Below, piece by piece: positions 1 to 6,780 of a DNA stretch of 11,343 bases. The notes under the pieces are model-generated. The model was not told where the DNA came from. It saw nothing but the letters and a program-made list of their open reading frames with translations, and searched no databases. The stretch spans positions 1 to 11,343 of the forward strand of contig JANTHA010000043.1 of NCBI GenBank assembly GCA_024762625.1, written 5' to 3'. Origin of the DNA: Thiotrichaceae bacterium. GTDB taxonomy: Bacteria > Pseudomonadota > Gammaproteobacteria > Thiotrichales > Thiotrichaceae. Each line of letters opens with the position of its first letter. Position 1 is the first letter of the stretch. A program made the translations under genes and the position numbers.

Positions 1-405
1 TCTTCAGCAACAATAGAGGATTTGAGTCAAGGTGAAAGCATAAAAATATGGTTTAATGTTGAAAAACCCCCTGTTTCTGGTGTTCTTTTTGAGGTTAAAG
101 GAACTGGAGGTTTTGACGCTTTTATAGAAGATGAAAGAAAAAACCAAGAAAAATATAAAAGTGAAATTACTGAGAAAAAATATAAACTTGGAGTATCTAC
201 AAATGGCATTGAGTTTGTGCGTGATGCAAAAGCTATAGACAAAAAAATGTATTATTTTGTATTTCCCTCATTAAAAGAAAATGTTGTATTAAGTCTATGG
301 CATTTACATGATACTACAACAGGTTTTATAGGTAATCCTGACAAAGAAGCAAAAGCTACTAATGAATACAAGCATATGATAGAAACTCTTAAATTAATTA
401 AATAA
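1..405 (+). CDS. Unrecognised AT-rich gene, 3' part; possible integron cassette ORF
   Basis: Open frame from the first base to TAA at 403-405, giving 134 visible residues. The frame is open upstream of the TTG at 22, and the GAGG before that TTG is too close to serve as a ribosome site, so the gene very probably starts outside the window. I do not recognise the product. It has no cysteine, no obvious membrane segment, many lysines and glutamates in the middle (KNQEKYKSEITEKKYK), and alternating hydrophobic stretches (GVLFEVKG, MYYFVFPS, VVLSLWHLH) that suggest a small beta-rich soluble domain. G+C is about 29% over 61-405 by hand count, far below the genes to the right, which suggests recent acquisition. 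The stop codon lies four bases before an attC-like palindrome, the usual layout of an integron gene cassette. No function is proposed. Confidence 0.65.
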   Translation, partial: SSATIEDLSQGESIKIWFNVEKPPVSGVLFEVKGTGGFDAFIEDERKNQEKYKSEITEKKYKLGVSTNGIEFVRDAKAIDKKMYYFVFPSLKENVVLSLWHLHDTTTGFIGNPDKEAKATNEYKHMIETLKLIK

Positions 406-408
406 AGA

Positions 409-539
409 GTCTAACAAGGCACTTATTTTGGACTTTGCTAAGTCTGGCACCTTTGGTTAAAATGATTTTAAATCAAGGTTTTGAAGTTTCAAGTTAGTTT
501 GTGCCAGTTTACCGCAAAGCCCAATAGTGCGGCGGAGAC
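409..539 (+). other. Candidate integron attC recombination site (long VCR-like type), right core box decayed
   Basis: The left end GTCTAAC (409-415) fits the attC inverse-core consensus RYYYAAC, and the right end retains AGAC (536-539), which pairs with GTCT. Between them the arms pair repeatedly: 419-423 GCACT with 526-530 AGTGC; 430-438 with 514-522 (8 of 9); 439-441 with 509-511; 444-450 CTGGCAC with 501-507 GTGCCAG (7 of 7). An inner hairpin lies within 450-478. The unpaired spacer between outer and inner boxes and one extra base in the left arm are typical of attC. At 131 bp it is in the size range of Vibrio-type repeats, and GTGCGGCG near the right end resembles the end of such sites. 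The expected GTTAGAC at the right is instead GGAGAC, so the crossover GTT is lost and the site is probably inactive. Family resemblance is from memory; no alignment was run. Confidence 0.55.
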
Positions 540-784
540 AGGATTGCCTTATCAAACACTTATAAATCTTTACCTACGGGACTGTGCGGTTAATCATCGT
601 AAGTTAAAAATGCAGTGGGGTTCGTAAGCTATTGAAAATATATAAAATGATGACAATAAAATTGCTATTTATATGATAAATCATAAGCTTATTTGTAATC
701 ATAGCGTTCAACTGAGGAATTTAGGATTATAGTGGCAACACAGAGATCGTTGCGCTCTATGTTGCCCCTGCATTCAGCGGACGA
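540..784. other. Non-coding stretch between cassette junction and the minus-strand cluster
   Basis: AT-rich DNA with no convincing open frame on either strand. It contains a short palindrome ATGAT-AA-ATCAT (673-684) and, near its right end, the inverted repeat described separately at 734-766. I found no second attC-like site, no tRNA and no direct repeat that would mark an insertion end. It probably holds the 3' flank of the minus-strand cluster plus remnants of accessory DNA. Confidence 0.5.
734..766 (-). terminator. Inverted repeat, possible transcription terminator of the minus-strand cluster
   Basis: GGCAACA (734-740) pairs with TGTTGCC (760-766). After one mismatch the stem continues with AGAG/CTCT, giving an 11-of-12 bp stem around a 9-base loop. 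It lies about 20 bases beyond the stop codon of the 599-residue gene, where a terminator is expected. On the minus strand the stem is not followed by a run of T, so it is not a canonical intrinsic terminator. It could equally be an mRNA 3'-end stabilising hairpin. Confidence 0.4.
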
Positions 785-2584
785 TTAATATTTAATATGG
801 TAGTCAACCACCAGTCCGCGTTCATCCGCGTAGATTTCTTCCTGCAGTTTTCCGGAGAGTTCGGCCATGGTTTTCATCATTTGATAGGCCTGTACCTGCT
901 GCGCCTTGATTTCGTTGATCTGTTGTTTGGCGGATTTGTCCGCCTTGTTTGTCAGGCTGGCTGATTTACCGGGCATGACAGGCGGCAGCGCTTTCATGAT
1001 GGATGCCATTTTGCTGTAATAGCGTTTGCCGTCCATGCCTAAAATCATCATTTCGGGTTTACCGGGTTTGTAGTCAGTCAGGGTCGGTTTGTCGTTGCCT
1101 ATCATGATGTTGAGCGTTTTATCTTTCTGACTCAGGAAGATGGGCGGCAGCGGTGCGCCTCGGCCAGGTATCAGATTTTCAGGTAATTTCACGGGTGAGC
1201 CGTCTTTGGGTATCTTAAGCGATGCAAAGGCGGGGTTGGTCATGGCGAGCATGGCGACCAGGCTGCCCGGATTATCAGCGCCGATGGAGACAAGTGCTTC
1301 CACGTTTTGCGGGTTCAGTTTGTCGTCCAGATCAAGCTTGTTGAGCGTAAAGTAGAGCGATTTGAATTGCGACAGCCCCATGTTTAATACCATCATTGCG
1401 CCGCCCATCGCCTTGCGCACATCCATGGGACTGATGTCTTTGCATTTGTTTTTTTCGGCAGAGCCTGTCAGGAAGTTGCTGTACTGGGTCAATGCTTTTC
1501 CGAGATTGGCGAAGTTGATGTTCAGGCCAAAATCAATAATCGGATCGGGCGAACGTTTACTGATGCTGGCGTTATTGGCGATGCCCTGTATTGCCTTGCT
1601 GACCGTAGGTGAGGTCTTCACGACAAGCTGGTAATCCATTGTTTCTTTTGTAAGGCCGGTTGTTCCAAACAGGACTTCAGGTACATTTTCAATATGTTCG
1701 GCGGCGACAGCGAGACAGCCTGCGGCAGATTTAGGATCAGCTTTTTTTGTGCTTTTGCCAGCGGAGTTAAGCTTCATGCCTTCAAGAATCAATGATGAAT
1801 TTTTTTCAAACAGTTTTTTCAGGTTGATGTAACCGTCGCCATAGCCGCTGAATTTGTTCGTCTCCAGAAAGGCGTCCCAGTCTTTTTCGGCATAGCTTTT
1901 TTCCGGGCTGGATTTGCCTGTCAAATGCTTGAGCATGATTTCTTGTTTATCATCCGGAAAAACCGACAGCGCAAGATGGTTTTTCATTAACACGACAATA
2001 AAGTTCATGCCTGATTCTTCATCCTTGCTGGCAAAACAATCCTGTTCGCCGCATTTTTGCAAATCCAGTTTGTAGCCGGATTTTTCCTCGGCGCGTTTCA
2101 AGGTAGCCATCAAAGCATCTTTATCAGTAATGCCGATGCGCGCGACGGGCAGAGTCTGATAGCCATAGAAAACGTTGCTTGAGTTGGTGGAAAGGCCGGT
2201 TTCCGTAAACTTTTTGTCATCGAGTTTATCGCCAAGATCCTTGAATAGGGCTTCGAAGAATTGTCCGGCCTTGTCGGTGTTGTCCGCTTTGTCGCCAGTC
2301 TTATCGTCAGTTTTGCCGCCTGGTTTGATTGCGTCAGGCGGTATCATATTCATCACCTGTCTGGCGCGCTGTAACTGGAACTGGATAACGTCGTCCGGCA
2401 TCGGTTTTTTATTGGCCAGTAGATAGCTGGTATCGGCGGGTACATGAGACAGCATGGTTTTGAAATCAGCGTCTTTCCGGGAGCTGAACAGCCCGCCTAA
2501 AAGTCCTTCCGCATGGCTGATGGAGCTGGCTCCGATGGCAGTCGCGAGCAACAGCCCGGTCAATTTGTGTTTTGAATGATTCAT
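785..2584 (-). CDS. Secreted 599-residue protein of unknown function
   Basis: ATG start preceded by AGGA at a good distance (CAGGAATATTC-ATG). Residues 1-25 form a classic signal peptide (HKLTGLLLATAIGAS) with a probable cleavage site SHA|EG, so the mature protein should be periplasmic or outer-membrane associated. There is no lipobox. Residues 47-66 carry VPADTSYLLANKKPMPDDVI, which recalls the N-terminus of large unnamed proteobacterial periplasmic proteins; this is an impression, not a database match. A Lys/Asp-rich low-complexity stretch occupies about 90-106. Four cysteines (178, 183, 290, 381) could form two disulfides. Residues about 541-583 (NKADKSAKQQINEIKAQQVQ and on) look like a helical, coiled-coil-prone region near the C-terminus. 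The gene follows lipB by 71 bp in the same direction, with a possible promoter of its own. I cannot assign a function; the neighbourhood suggests an envelope role. Confidence 0.85.
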   Translation of the reverse strand: MNHSKHKLTGLLLATAIGASSISHAEGLLGGLFSSRKDADFKTMLSHVPADTSYLLANKKPMPDDVIQFQLQRARQVMNMIPPDAIKPGGKTDDKTGDKADNTDKAGQFFEALFKDLGDKLDDKKFTETGLSTNSSNVFYGYQTLPVARIGITDKDALMATLKRAEEKSGYKLDLQKCGEQDCFASKDEESGMNFIVVLMKNHLALSVFPDDKQEIMLKHLTGKSSPEKSYAEKDWDAFLETNKFSGYGDGYINLKKLFEKNSSLILEGMKLNSAGKSTKKADPKSAAGCLAVAAEHIENVPEVLFGTTGLTKETMDYQLVVKTSPTVSKAIQGIANNASISKRSPDPIIDFGLNINFANLGKALTQYSNFLTGSAEKNKCKDISPMDVRKAMGGAMMVLNMGLSQFKSLYFTLNKLDLDDKLNPQNVEALVSIGADNPGSLVAMLAMTNPAFASLKIPKDGSPVKLPENLIPGRGAPLPPIFLSQKDKTLNIMIGNDKPTLTDYKPGKPEMMILGMDGKRYYSKMASIMKALPPVMPGKSASLTNKADKSAKQQINEIKAQQVQAYQMMKTMAELSGKLQEEIYADERGLVVDYHIKY

Positions 2585-2617
2585 GAATATTCCTGATTGT
2601 TAAGGTTCTTATAAAAG

Positions 2618-2647
2618 CGTATAGCTTGACAGAAAAAAGCCTGGCAA
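2618..2647 (-). promoter_or_regulatory. Possible sigma70 promoter for the 599-residue protein gene
   Basis: On the minus strand, TTGCCA (2642-2647; 5 of 6 to TTGACA) is followed after 18 bases by TATACG (2618-2623; 4 of 6 to TATAAT). The -10 hexamer is about 34 bases before the ATG at 2584, and the element lies wholly in the gap after lipB. This would let the gene be transcribed apart from the cluster. Similarity to consensus is modest and no start site is known. Confidence 0.3.
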
Positions 2648-2655
2648 AACCTGAT

Positions 2656-3282
2656 TTAAGCCGCGGAATTTGTGATTTTTAAGCTCAGAATTTTGCTCAA
2701 TTGTTGTCCAAGCGCATTGCTGCTTTCATCAATGCCCAGGTCGCAGCATTGTGTGACTTTTAGTCCTTGATAGCCGCAGGGGTTGATTGACTCAAACGGG
2801 CTTAAATCCATATCGACGTTTAGGCTCAGTCCATGCATCGTGCTACCTCTGGAAACGCGAATGCCAAGCGCTGCAATTTTTGCGCCATAGACGTATACGC
2901 CCGGCGCTTTCTTGTCGCTGTAAGCCCGGACGCCGTAGTTTTCCAGCAATTCGATGATGCTTTGTTCAATGATTGTGACAAACTGGCGCACGCCAAGTTT
3001 ACGGCGTTGCAGGTCTACCAGGCAGTAAATAATCACTTGCCCAGGGCCGTGGTAGGTAATCTGGCCGCCGCGATCAACCTGGATAAGCGGAATGGAGGTT
3101 TTTTCCAGCAGGTGTTCTTCCTTGCCGTTTCTGCCCAGTGTATAAACCGCAGGATGCTCTAGCAGCCAGAGTTGATCCTGGCTGTGTTCATCGCGGTTTT
3201 TGGTGAAATCCTGCATTGCTTGCCAGCTGGCGAGATAGTCCTGAATGCCGAGGTTTTTGATCAGTATGGGGCTGGTTTTCAC
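2656..3282 (-). CDS. lipB: Octanoyl-[acyl-carrier-protein]:protein N-octanoyltransferase LipB
   Basis: Transfers octanoyl groups from acyl carrier protein to lipoyl domains of 2-oxoacid dehydrogenases and the glycine-cleavage H protein in the cytoplasm, the first step of lipoate synthesis. The 208 residues match the family length. Diagnostic blocks are present: LLEHPAVYTLGRNGK (40-54), the signature RGGQITYHGPGQ (71-82), KIAALGIRVSRG (135-146) with catalytic Lys135, and INPCGYQGL (166-174) with catalytic Cys169. The start is GTG at 3280-3282; the family N-terminus (ILIKNLGIQDY) begins a few residues later and no ATG is near. The ribosome site is weak. It begins 16 bp after the DUF493 stop, as in E. 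coli and pseudomonads. LipA, which completes lipoate by sulfur insertion and often lies next, is not in the window. Confidence 0.97.
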   Translation of the reverse strand: MKTSPILIKNLGIQDYLASWQAMQDFTKNRDEHSQDQLWLLEHPAVYTLGRNGKEEHLLEKTSIPLIQVDRGGQITYHGPGQVIIYCLVDLQRRKLGVRQFVTIIEQSIIELLENYGVRAYSDKKAPGVYVYGAKIAALGIRVSRGSTMHGLSLNVDMDLSPFESINPCGYQGLKVTQCCDLGIDESSNALGQQLSKILSLKITNSAA

Positions 3283-3298
3283 AAAAGGAAAATTAATA

Positions 3299-3607
3299 TT
3301 AAAGCGCCCAGAGAACCAGTTCGCAGTTGGTCAGGTCTTTATATAGCGCATCAAGTTGTGGTTTGTCTTCGGCGTGAAAATTGAGCGTCAGGCTCACATA
3401 TTTACCGGTTTTGCTGTGCTGGATTTTGGTTTCTTCCTCATTGAGCCGGGCGTCGTGCTGTCTGGCGATTTTATGCACGCTGTCATGAAACTCGGGAATG
3501 GCTGCGCCCATTACCTTGACCGGAAATTCACAGGGGAAATCAATCAGCGATTCTTCATCCGCCTGATTTTCCTGATTGCTTTTTTCCGGGTTTGTTTTTT
3601 TGCTCAT
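3299..3607 (-). CDS. ybeD: DUF493 (YbeD-like) small protein
   Basis: A 102-residue protein of the DUF493/YbeD family, a small ACT-like regulatory-fold protein whose cellular role is not settled. The family core starts at LIDFPCEFPVKVMG (21-34), closely matching the E. coli block around FPCxFxxKVMG, continues through an amphipathic helix (EFHDSVHKIARQHD) and YVSLTLNFHAED, and ends in LVLWAL. A hydrophilic tail of about 20 residues (MSKKTNPEKSNQENQADEES) precedes the core and is longer than in E. coli YbeD. I chose the ATG at 3605-3607 because it lies just after the dacA stop (19-bp gap) and because the longer frame would run into dacA with no family similarity. The ribosome site is poor, so translational coupling to dacA is plausible. 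Its place between dacA and lipB is conserved in proteobacteria. Confidence 0.92.
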   Translation of the reverse strand: MSKKTNPEKSNQENQADEESLIDFPCEFPVKVMGAAIPEFHDSVHKIARQHDARLNEEETKIQHSKTGKYVSLTLNFHAEDKPQLDALYKDLTNCELVLWAL

Positions 3608-3626
3608 GACAGTTTGCCGTTTTGCG

Positions 3627-4790
3627 TTAGTTGGCGAATAGTTTCTTGACGCTATCAACGATTTTGGTCCACATTCCGCCTTCATCGATTGCATCCAGCG
3701 CCAGCAGAGGCATTTGCAGAACGATTTTATCGCCGTCCTTGATGATTGCGCTGCCCACTATGTCGCCGCGTTTGACAGGCGCATCCAGCTGTTTGTTGAG
3801 CTCCATGAGACCTTTCAGCTGTTTGTAGTGGCCTTTCTGGATGGTCACATAAAAATCTTCGGTAATGCCTGCGGGTACTGTGGTTTTGTTGCCTTTCCAT
3901 ACTCTGGCCTCTGCCAGAACTGAACCAGCATCATACAGCTTATGCGTTTCAAAAAAACGGAAACCATATTCAAGTAGTTCCTGGCTGACATCGGCGCGCA
4001 GTTTGTCGCTTTTTGCGCCCAGCACAACCGAAATCAAACGCATGTTGTCACGTTTGGCGGAAGCAACCAGACAATACCCTGCGGATTCGGTATGGCCGGT
4101 TTTAACGCCGTCTACCGTTTTATCGCGCCACAACAGTTTATTACGGTTGTATTGTTTGATGCCGTTATAACTGTATTCCTTGATCGAATGCAGTTTGTAA
4201 TTTTCCGGGAATTCCTTGATTACGGCGCGGGTTAATTTGACAATATCCCGGGCCGTGGTGTAATGATCCTCAGCGGGCCAGCCGGTTGAATTGGCAAAGT
4301 GCGTTCCATTCATGCCAAGCCGTTTTGCTTCCGCGTTCATTTTGTCAACAAAGGTTGCTTCGCTGCCAGCAACATGTTCGGCCAGCGCCACGGCTGCATC
4401 ATTGCCGGATTGAATCACCAGGCCATGTAAAATGCGGTTTAACGGCACTTTCTTGCCCGCTTCAACGAACATGCGCGAACCTTCCATTTTCCAGGCTTTT
4501 TCACTGATTAGCACCCTGTCCTTCAGTGTGATGTTCCCTTTTGCCAGTTCCTGATAGATGATATAGGCGGTCATCAGTTTGGTGATGCTGGCTGGCTCAA
4601 TGCGTTTATCAGGGTTTTTGGCGGCGAGTTCAGCGCCGCTGCGAAAGTCAACAAGCAAATAGCTCTTGGCTGCTATATTGGGCGCTTTGGGAGTTATTTC
4701 TTCTGCGTTGAGGAGACCGGCGGCTATTAGGGAGCCTGTCAGAAATGTGACAAGCAGAAACTGATGAAACTGACGTAATAATGGGTACAC
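3627..4790 (-). CDS. dacA: D-alanyl-D-alanine carboxypeptidase, PBP5/6 family
   Basis: Removes the terminal D-Ala from peptidoglycan pentapeptides in the periplasm, limiting cross-linking. The 387 residues match PBP5/6. An N-terminal signal peptide (FLLVTFLTGSLIAAGLLNA, cleavage near residue 29) is followed by the peptidase S11 domain with all three active-site motifs: SITK (68-71), SGN (128-130) and KTG (230-232). A PBP5-type C-terminal beta domain follows (about 285-370), and the last residues (GMWTKIVDSVKKLF) form the amphipathic helix that anchors these enzymes to the outer face of the inner membrane. The start is GTG at 4788-4790, with GAGAG a few bases upstream; no ATG is available before the signal peptide. 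The gene lies 50 bp after the SPOR lipoprotein gene and 19 bp before ybeD, in the usual elongasome order. Confidence 0.96.
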   Translation of the reverse strand: MYPLLRQFHQFLLVTFLTGSLIAAGLLNAEEITPKAPNIAAKSYLLVDFRSGAELAAKNPDKRIEPASITKLMTAYIIYQELAKGNITLKDRVLISEKAWKMEGSRMFVEAGKKVPLNRILHGLVIQSGNDAAVALAEHVAGSEATFVDKMNAEAKRLGMNGTHFANSTGWPAEDHYTTARDIVKLTRAVIKEFPENYKLHSIKEYSYNGIKQYNRNKLLWRDKTVDGVKTGHTESAGYCLVASAKRDNMRLISVVLGAKSDKLRADVSQELLEYGFRFFETHKLYDAGSVLAEARVWKGNKTTVPAGITEDFYVTIQKGHYKQLKGLMELNKQLDAPVKRGDIVGSAIIKDGDKIVLQMPLLALDAIDEGGMWTKIVDSVKKLFAN

Positions 4791-4840
4791 GATGCTCTCG
4801 TCAACTCTGAAAAATGAAGGAAACCTTACTGTCTCCGCTA

Positions 4841-5428
4841 TTAATTTTCAACTACTTTAAATTGGGACAGGCCATCGCTAATCAGGCTGTCCTTGACCTT
4901 GTCTATTTTTGACTGATCCTGGAAAGGGCCCAGTCTTACCATATGCAAACGTTGTCCGGATCTTGTCGTGCGTGTTTCCATGGTTGAATTGGGTAGACCA
5001 ATGGAGGAAAGCCGGATGAAGGTGTCCATTGCTTCCTGCTGGCTGGGATAGGTTCCCACGACAATGTAATATTGTTTGCCGCCACTGGATTTTGTTGGAC
5101 GACTTGCCGTCGCCAGTGGGCGACTCGTTGACGTTTTAGCCGACGTTGTGGGCTTTTTAGTCGTGTTGCTGGTCTGTGCGCTTGTGTTGGCGTTCCTGGG
5201 CGGTACTTTGAGCGTTGGAGGGATTACAAGCGCATTATCTTCTTTGGGTTTTTCACTCTGACTGCCAAATCTGGTGAGGTCTTTTACCTGGCTACAGCCG
5301 GTAAGCGTCAAAACCAGCGCTATCCCAGCGATAATGGTTTTATTATGTGTGCTGAAGGCTCCTTGTTTGCTGAAGGCTCCTTGTTTGCTGAAGGCTCCTT
5401 GTTTGCCGTTGGCTCGTTGTTGTTTCAT
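4841..5428 (-). CDS. SPOR-domain lipoprotein in the rlpA position, lacking the RlpA barrel domain
   Basis: A 195-residue predicted outer-membrane lipoprotein. I chose the ATG at 5426-5428 because AAGGGG lies six bases upstream; an ATG two codons earlier is also possible, and the frame extends 23 codons further up without a ribosome site. Residues 9-26 are three identical KQGAFS repeats, giving an unusually long polar n-region before the hydrophobic core (TIIAGIALVLTL) and lipobox LTGC (Cys45). Ser at +2 favours outer-membrane sorting. A Thr/Ser/Pro/Lys-rich linker (about 75-117) leads to a C-terminal SPOR domain (118-195; YYIVVGTYPSQQEA, MVRLGPF), a fold that binds glycan strands stripped of stem peptides, often at septa. 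The gene lies between mltB and dacA, where RlpA, a double-psi beta-barrel plus SPOR lytic transglycosylase, is usual. No barrel is present, so it probably binds but does not cut. Confidence 0.88.
   Translation of the reverse strand: MKQQRANGKQGAFSKQGAFSKQGAFSTHNKTIIAGIALVLTLTGCSQVKDLTRFGSQSEKPKEDNALVIPPTLKVPPRNANTSAQTSNTTKKPTTSAKTSTSRPLATASRPTKSSGGKQYYIVVGTYPSQQEAMDTFIRLSSIGLPNSTMETRTTRSGQRLHMVRLGPFQDQSKIDKVKDSLISDGLSQFKVVEN
5351..5404 (-). repeat. Three perfect 18-bp tandem repeats inside the SPOR lipoprotein gene
   Basis: Copies at 5351-5368, 5369-5386 and 5387-5404 are identical, and each encodes KQGAFS in frame. The adjacent 5405-5422 matches the unit at 13 of 18 bases and may be the diverged ancestral copy (QQRANG). 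Perfect identity suggests recent slippage expansion. The unit length is a multiple of three, so copy-number change would not break the frame. Confidence 0.97.
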
Positions 5429-5473
5429 TATCATCCCCTTTTTAGATAATGGTGTTAATGTTGTTGCACTTTC

Positions 5474-5497
5474 CTTTGCGTGCATCTTTGCGTGCAA
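5474..5497. repeat. 12-bp tandem duplication upstream of the SPOR lipoprotein gene
   Basis: CTTTGCGTGCAT (5474-5485) is followed directly by CTTTGCGTGCAA (5486-5497), 11 of 12 identical. It lies in the 120-bp gap between mltB and the SPOR gene, upstream of the chosen start. It may be a simple slippage product or a paired regulator site. Confidence 0.85.
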
Positions 5498-5548
5498 CGT
5501 TTATTAGCTACTCTATTTGTCTGCTTTTAGTTATTTGCTATATGCTTG

Positions 5549-6739
5549 TTATTGACTGGATACCCTGACGCCCGTTTTTCTGCGTTTGATTTCCTGAGCC
5601 AACTGGTAAACGGCCATGGCGTATTTCGGGCTATGATTGTAGCGCGTGATGGCATAGAAATTATCGCCAGTAATCCAGTATTCATCATTGCGCGTTCCAA
5701 TCAAACGTAACAAATCAACCCGCGTTGAATTGATTCTGCCTAGCGGCGTAACGCCATATTGCGCCAGTTGTCTTAATGAGTAGATTGGTTTTTTAGCTTC
5801 TGTATGGGCGATTTTAGCATAAGATGTTCCGCTTATCCTTGCGGGTACGGCTACATCGCCGCCTTGCTTCCAGCCATGTCGGTTAAAGTAGTTGGCGACG
5901 CTGCCGATGGCGTCAACCGGATGCCATAGATCGCGATGTTTGTCATTATTAAAGTCAACGGCAAAATTACGATAACTGCTGGAAATGAACTGCCCCATGC
6001 CCATGGCGCCCGCATAGGAGCCTTTCAAGGCGGCTGGATTATTGATTTTTTCCTCGCGGGTTAATTGCAGGAATTGTTCAAGCTCGCTGGTATAAAAACG
6101 GGAACGCGCAGGGAAATCCATCGCCAGCGTTGTCAGGCTGCGCAGCACGTTATATTTGCCCGTATTACGGCCATAGAGCGTTTCTACACCAATGATCGCT
6201 ACAATGTATTCCGGATCGACGCCAAAACGTTGCGCCGCAGCATTAAGCGCGCCATTGTAGCGGTTCCAGAACACTACGCCGCCCTGGATGCGTTTCTCGG
6301 TTAAAAAAATGGGCCGATAGGAGCGCCAGGGCTTGGCCTCTGCAGGAGATTTCACCTTGGCCAGAATCACTTCGTCACGTTCGATTCCTGAAAAAACCTG
6401 TTCCAGATGAGCCCGGCTGAAGCCTTTGCGGGTCATGCGATCAATCAATTGCTGCATTGCCGGATAAGCCATATAACTGCCTTTGCCGGCAGGTGGCGTT
6501 CTTATGGGTTTTGTCACGGCAGGGCGTTTTACCACGCTTGATGTGCTCTTTGGCGGTTGCGCCGGTGTTTTTGGTTTGACTGTTGGTTTTATTGTTTTTT
6601 GATTGCTTTGAGGGGGCTGAATCGCGGGTTTGTAAGGATGATAATAACGACTACATCCGCCAATCAAGACTGTCACAAGAAAGACAAGTGCAATGATGCC
6701 TGATAGAAACAAACCATTCCCCAATAGTTTTTTATCCAT
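5549..6739 (-). CDS. mltB: Membrane-bound lytic murein transglycosylase B
   Basis: Cleaves the MurNAc-GlcNAc bond of peptidoglycan, releasing 1,6-anhydroMurNAc, from the inner face of the outer membrane. The 396 residues comprise a signal peptide with lipobox IGGC (Cys29; Ser at +2 favours outer-membrane sorting), a Pro/Lys/Thr-rich linker (about 38-86) and the SLT_2/MltB catalytic domain (about 88-385). The catalytic glutamate is Glu186 in the motif IIGVETLYGRNTGKY. Other family blocks are YAGAMGMGQFISSSYRNFAVDF, here referred to by its core GAMGMGQF, and the substrate-binding segment DLWHPVDAIGSVANYF. The linker makes it longer than E. coli MltB. The ATG has AAAGGG about nine bases upstream. 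It starts 41 bp after rodA, an arrangement seen in pseudomonads, which couples a cell-wall cutter to the elongation synthases. Confidence 0.95.
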   Translation of the reverse strand: MDKKLLGNGLFLSGIIALVFLVTVLIGGCSRYYHPYKPAIQPPQSNQKTIKPTVKPKTPAQPPKSTSSVVKRPAVTKPIRTPPAGKGSYMAYPAMQQLIDRMTRKGFSRAHLEQVFSGIERDEVILAKVKSPAEAKPWRSYRPIFLTEKRIQGGVVFWNRYNGALNAAAQRFGVDPEYIVAIIGVETLYGRNTGKYNVLRSLTTLAMDFPARSRFYTSELEQFLQLTREEKINNPAALKGSYAGAMGMGQFISSSYRNFAVDFNNDKHRDLWHPVDAIGSVANYFNRHGWKQGGDVAVPARISGTSYAKIAHTEAKKPIYSLRQLAQYGVTPLGRINSTRVDLLRLIGTRNDEYWITGDNFYAITRYNHSPKYAMAVYQLAQEIKRRKTGVRVSSQ

Positions 6740-6780
6740 GTTGTAAGCCCTTTGTTTAAAATTGTTGGTACAACAGCTGG

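Noticed and set aside
27..242. 71-residue minus-strand open frame opposite the first gene
   Set aside because: It mirrors the AT-rich plus-strand gene; no ribosome site or recognisable motif.
673..684. Palindrome ATGAT-AA-ATCAT
   Set aside because: Short and AT-rich, likely chance in such DNA.
1140..1634. Plus-strand open frames of 71 and 90 codons inside the 599-residue gene
   Set aside because: They lie opposite a long gene with a signal peptide and good ribosome site, and look like antisense shadows.
3608..3694. Upstream extension of the DUF493 frame into dacA
   Set aside because: It would overlap the dacA 3' end and adds no family-like sequence; the ATG at 3607 just after the dacA stop is more natural.
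5351..5404. Tandem repeats considered as a CRISPR array
   Set aside because: Units are 18 bp, directly adjacent with no spacers, and inside a coding frame.
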